From Tillus elongatus (taxonomy: Eukaryota; Arthropoda; Insecta; Coleoptera; Cleridae), in contig OZ023265.1 in the NCBI GenBank assembly GCA_964006375.1, forward strand, positions 173,359,443 to 173,423,442: a stretch of 64,000 nt of DNA, written 5' to 3'. The translations under genes and the position numbers were made by a program. The notes under the pieces are model-generated. The model was not told the DNA's origin, ran no database searches, and worked only from the letters and a program-made list of their open reading frames with translations. Shown in pieces: positions 62,841-64,000 of this stretch (the first letter of the stretch is position 1; each line of letters opens with the position of its first letter).

Positions 62841-63303
62841 ATTAATAAAAATAGACCATCGATCTGACTCTATTTATATTATCAGAATACTAGTGCAATT
62901 ATTAATGAGCAACTCGAGACGTATTACTCAGGTTACCTACTCCAATTAATTTAGCATGTTTGCTTTACTGGTTTTATCGCTTCGTAAGTTCAGAGGCTGA
63001 GGCAAGTTAAGCGAACCTGATCTGAACACAGCTCTAGGAGATTAAGAGCGCTTACACGCTTTTACGGTTAAAAAGTTCAATTTTCAAGGTTTAAGAATGT
63101 TTTCATTGATAGCAAATTGGAAACCTTGGGTAAGAAAACCAAATAATGCTTCTAAAAGTTGTAAAGTACTAACGCGTAAATAAAGATTTCGAATGAGCGG
63201 TAACACTTATATTCATTCATATTTCATTTAGGATTAGGTTCATGATAATGGCAGGTACCCAAAAAAGTCCAGAGCATAGTTGTCATAAACACAAAAAAAA
63301 CCT
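62841..63303. other. Intron DNA, nothing recognised
   Basis: Unique-looking AT-rich sequence. Confidence 0.4.
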
Positions 63304-63762
63304 CTGGACGCAGCAAGTGCGTTATGGTAGTGAATTTTTATTAAATGCTTCAAATTTGAATAACTCAGTTTTCTATAAACTTAGAAAATTTCATTTTGGT
63401 GTTTAGTAAGGCCTTTCCTAGGGCAAGATATACACGAAATTTCATTAAAATAACTCTGTAATTTTTGGAGAAAAAAATTTTTATAAAAGAAAATTTAAAG
63501 TTTGAATAACTCAATTTTCTATAAACTTAGAAAGTTGAATTTTGGTACATAGTAAGGCCTCTCCCAAGGAAATATATGTAGTAAACTTCATTAAAACAGC
63601 TTTGTTATTTTCGGAGAAATTTTTTTTTGTTGAAAAAAACTCGAAAATTTTCCGGAAAACCCCGTTCTATTTTCCTGGCTAACGAACTCGTTCAAGCCAT
63701 TAATAAAAGAAAGGCGCTTTCCGAGTTTCATTGAAATCGGTTAATTATTTTTTGAGTTAACA

Positions 63763-63852
<90 letters not shown>

Positions 63853-63870
63853 TGAAAATTCACTAAAATC
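63304..63870 (+). repeat. Repeat-family element with (TA)n
   Basis: TGGACGCAGCAAGTGCGTTA terminus, two internal blocks (AATTTGAATAACTCAGTTTTC and AAGTTTGAATAACTCAATTT), a CCCGTTCTATTTTCCTGGCT block, (TA)n at 63769-63849, and a clipped hairpin end (GAAAATTCACTAAA). Confidence 0.8.
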
Positions 63871-64000
63871 CGGTAATTACTTTTTAACTTACGCCTGGAT
63901 GTATATATACAGGGTCATTGATGGTCGATGGTAGGTTAGACGTTTATGGAAAACGGGATATAGGATTAATCTGAAAATTTGGATACTGTCATAAATAGGC

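Overview
This window looks like nuclear DNA from a repeat-rich arthropod, most likely an insect. Evidence: consensus GT-AG splice sites, very long AT-rich introns, and insect-type transposable elements (piggyBac, Tc1/mariner, Jockey/CR1-like and R1-like LINEs, Penelope-like elements, a tRNA-derived SINE). The species cannot be named from the sequence. There is no bacterial operon structure, and most long open frames are transposon proteins or (TA)n read as Ile-Tyr repeats.

The host gene is a membrane adenylate cyclase of the ADCY1/rutabaga type on the + strand. Four internal exons (13102-13354, 36464-36555, 48387-48575, 60169-60318) have matching splice phases (1/1, 0/0, 0/0). Together they encode the first six-helix membrane cassette and stop just before the C1 catalytic domain. 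Both gene ends lie outside the window. The introns, about 23, 12 and 12 kb, are filled with mobile DNA. A decayed copy of the last exon with its acceptor lies at 55862-56010. A second exon-like piece of unknown origin (54581-54722) lies in the same intron.

Region by region: 1-2.3 kb complete piggyBac element with an open transposase; 2.3-12.2 kb fragments of Jockey, R1-like, Tc1/mariner and DUF4817-type elements; 12.3-18.7 kb Penelope-type terminal repeats, exon 1, a ~277-bp tandem array, a 350-bp foldback palindrome and a 320-bp tandem array carrying hammerhead ribozymes; 18.9-22.1 kb nearly intact LINE with two nonsense codons; 22.1-25.4 kb Penelope-like fragments and a SINE; 25.7-28.9 kb second LINE; 28.9-36.4 kb MITEs, SINEs, TA arrays and a captured coding fragment; 36.5-48.6 kb exons 2 and 3 among LINE, Tc1 and MITE copies; 48.6-54.4 kb SINE, LINE and a 2-kb Penelope inverted repeat; 54.4-60.3 kb orphan exon, duplicated exon, mariner and piggyBac relics, exon 4; 60.7-64 kb LINE, Penelope terminal repeat and MITE.

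The most notable system is a set of type I hammerhead ribozymes in several families. Four sit on the minus strand of an exact 320-bp tandem repeat (16.5-17.6 kb) and fit the architecture of an animal retrozyme. Others lie in the terminal repeats of at least three Penelope-like lineages, and one of these carries a short piece of the 320-bp unit. Autonomous retroelement, ribozyme-bearing terminal repeats and a non-autonomous circular-RNA-type satellite thus occur together inside one host gene.
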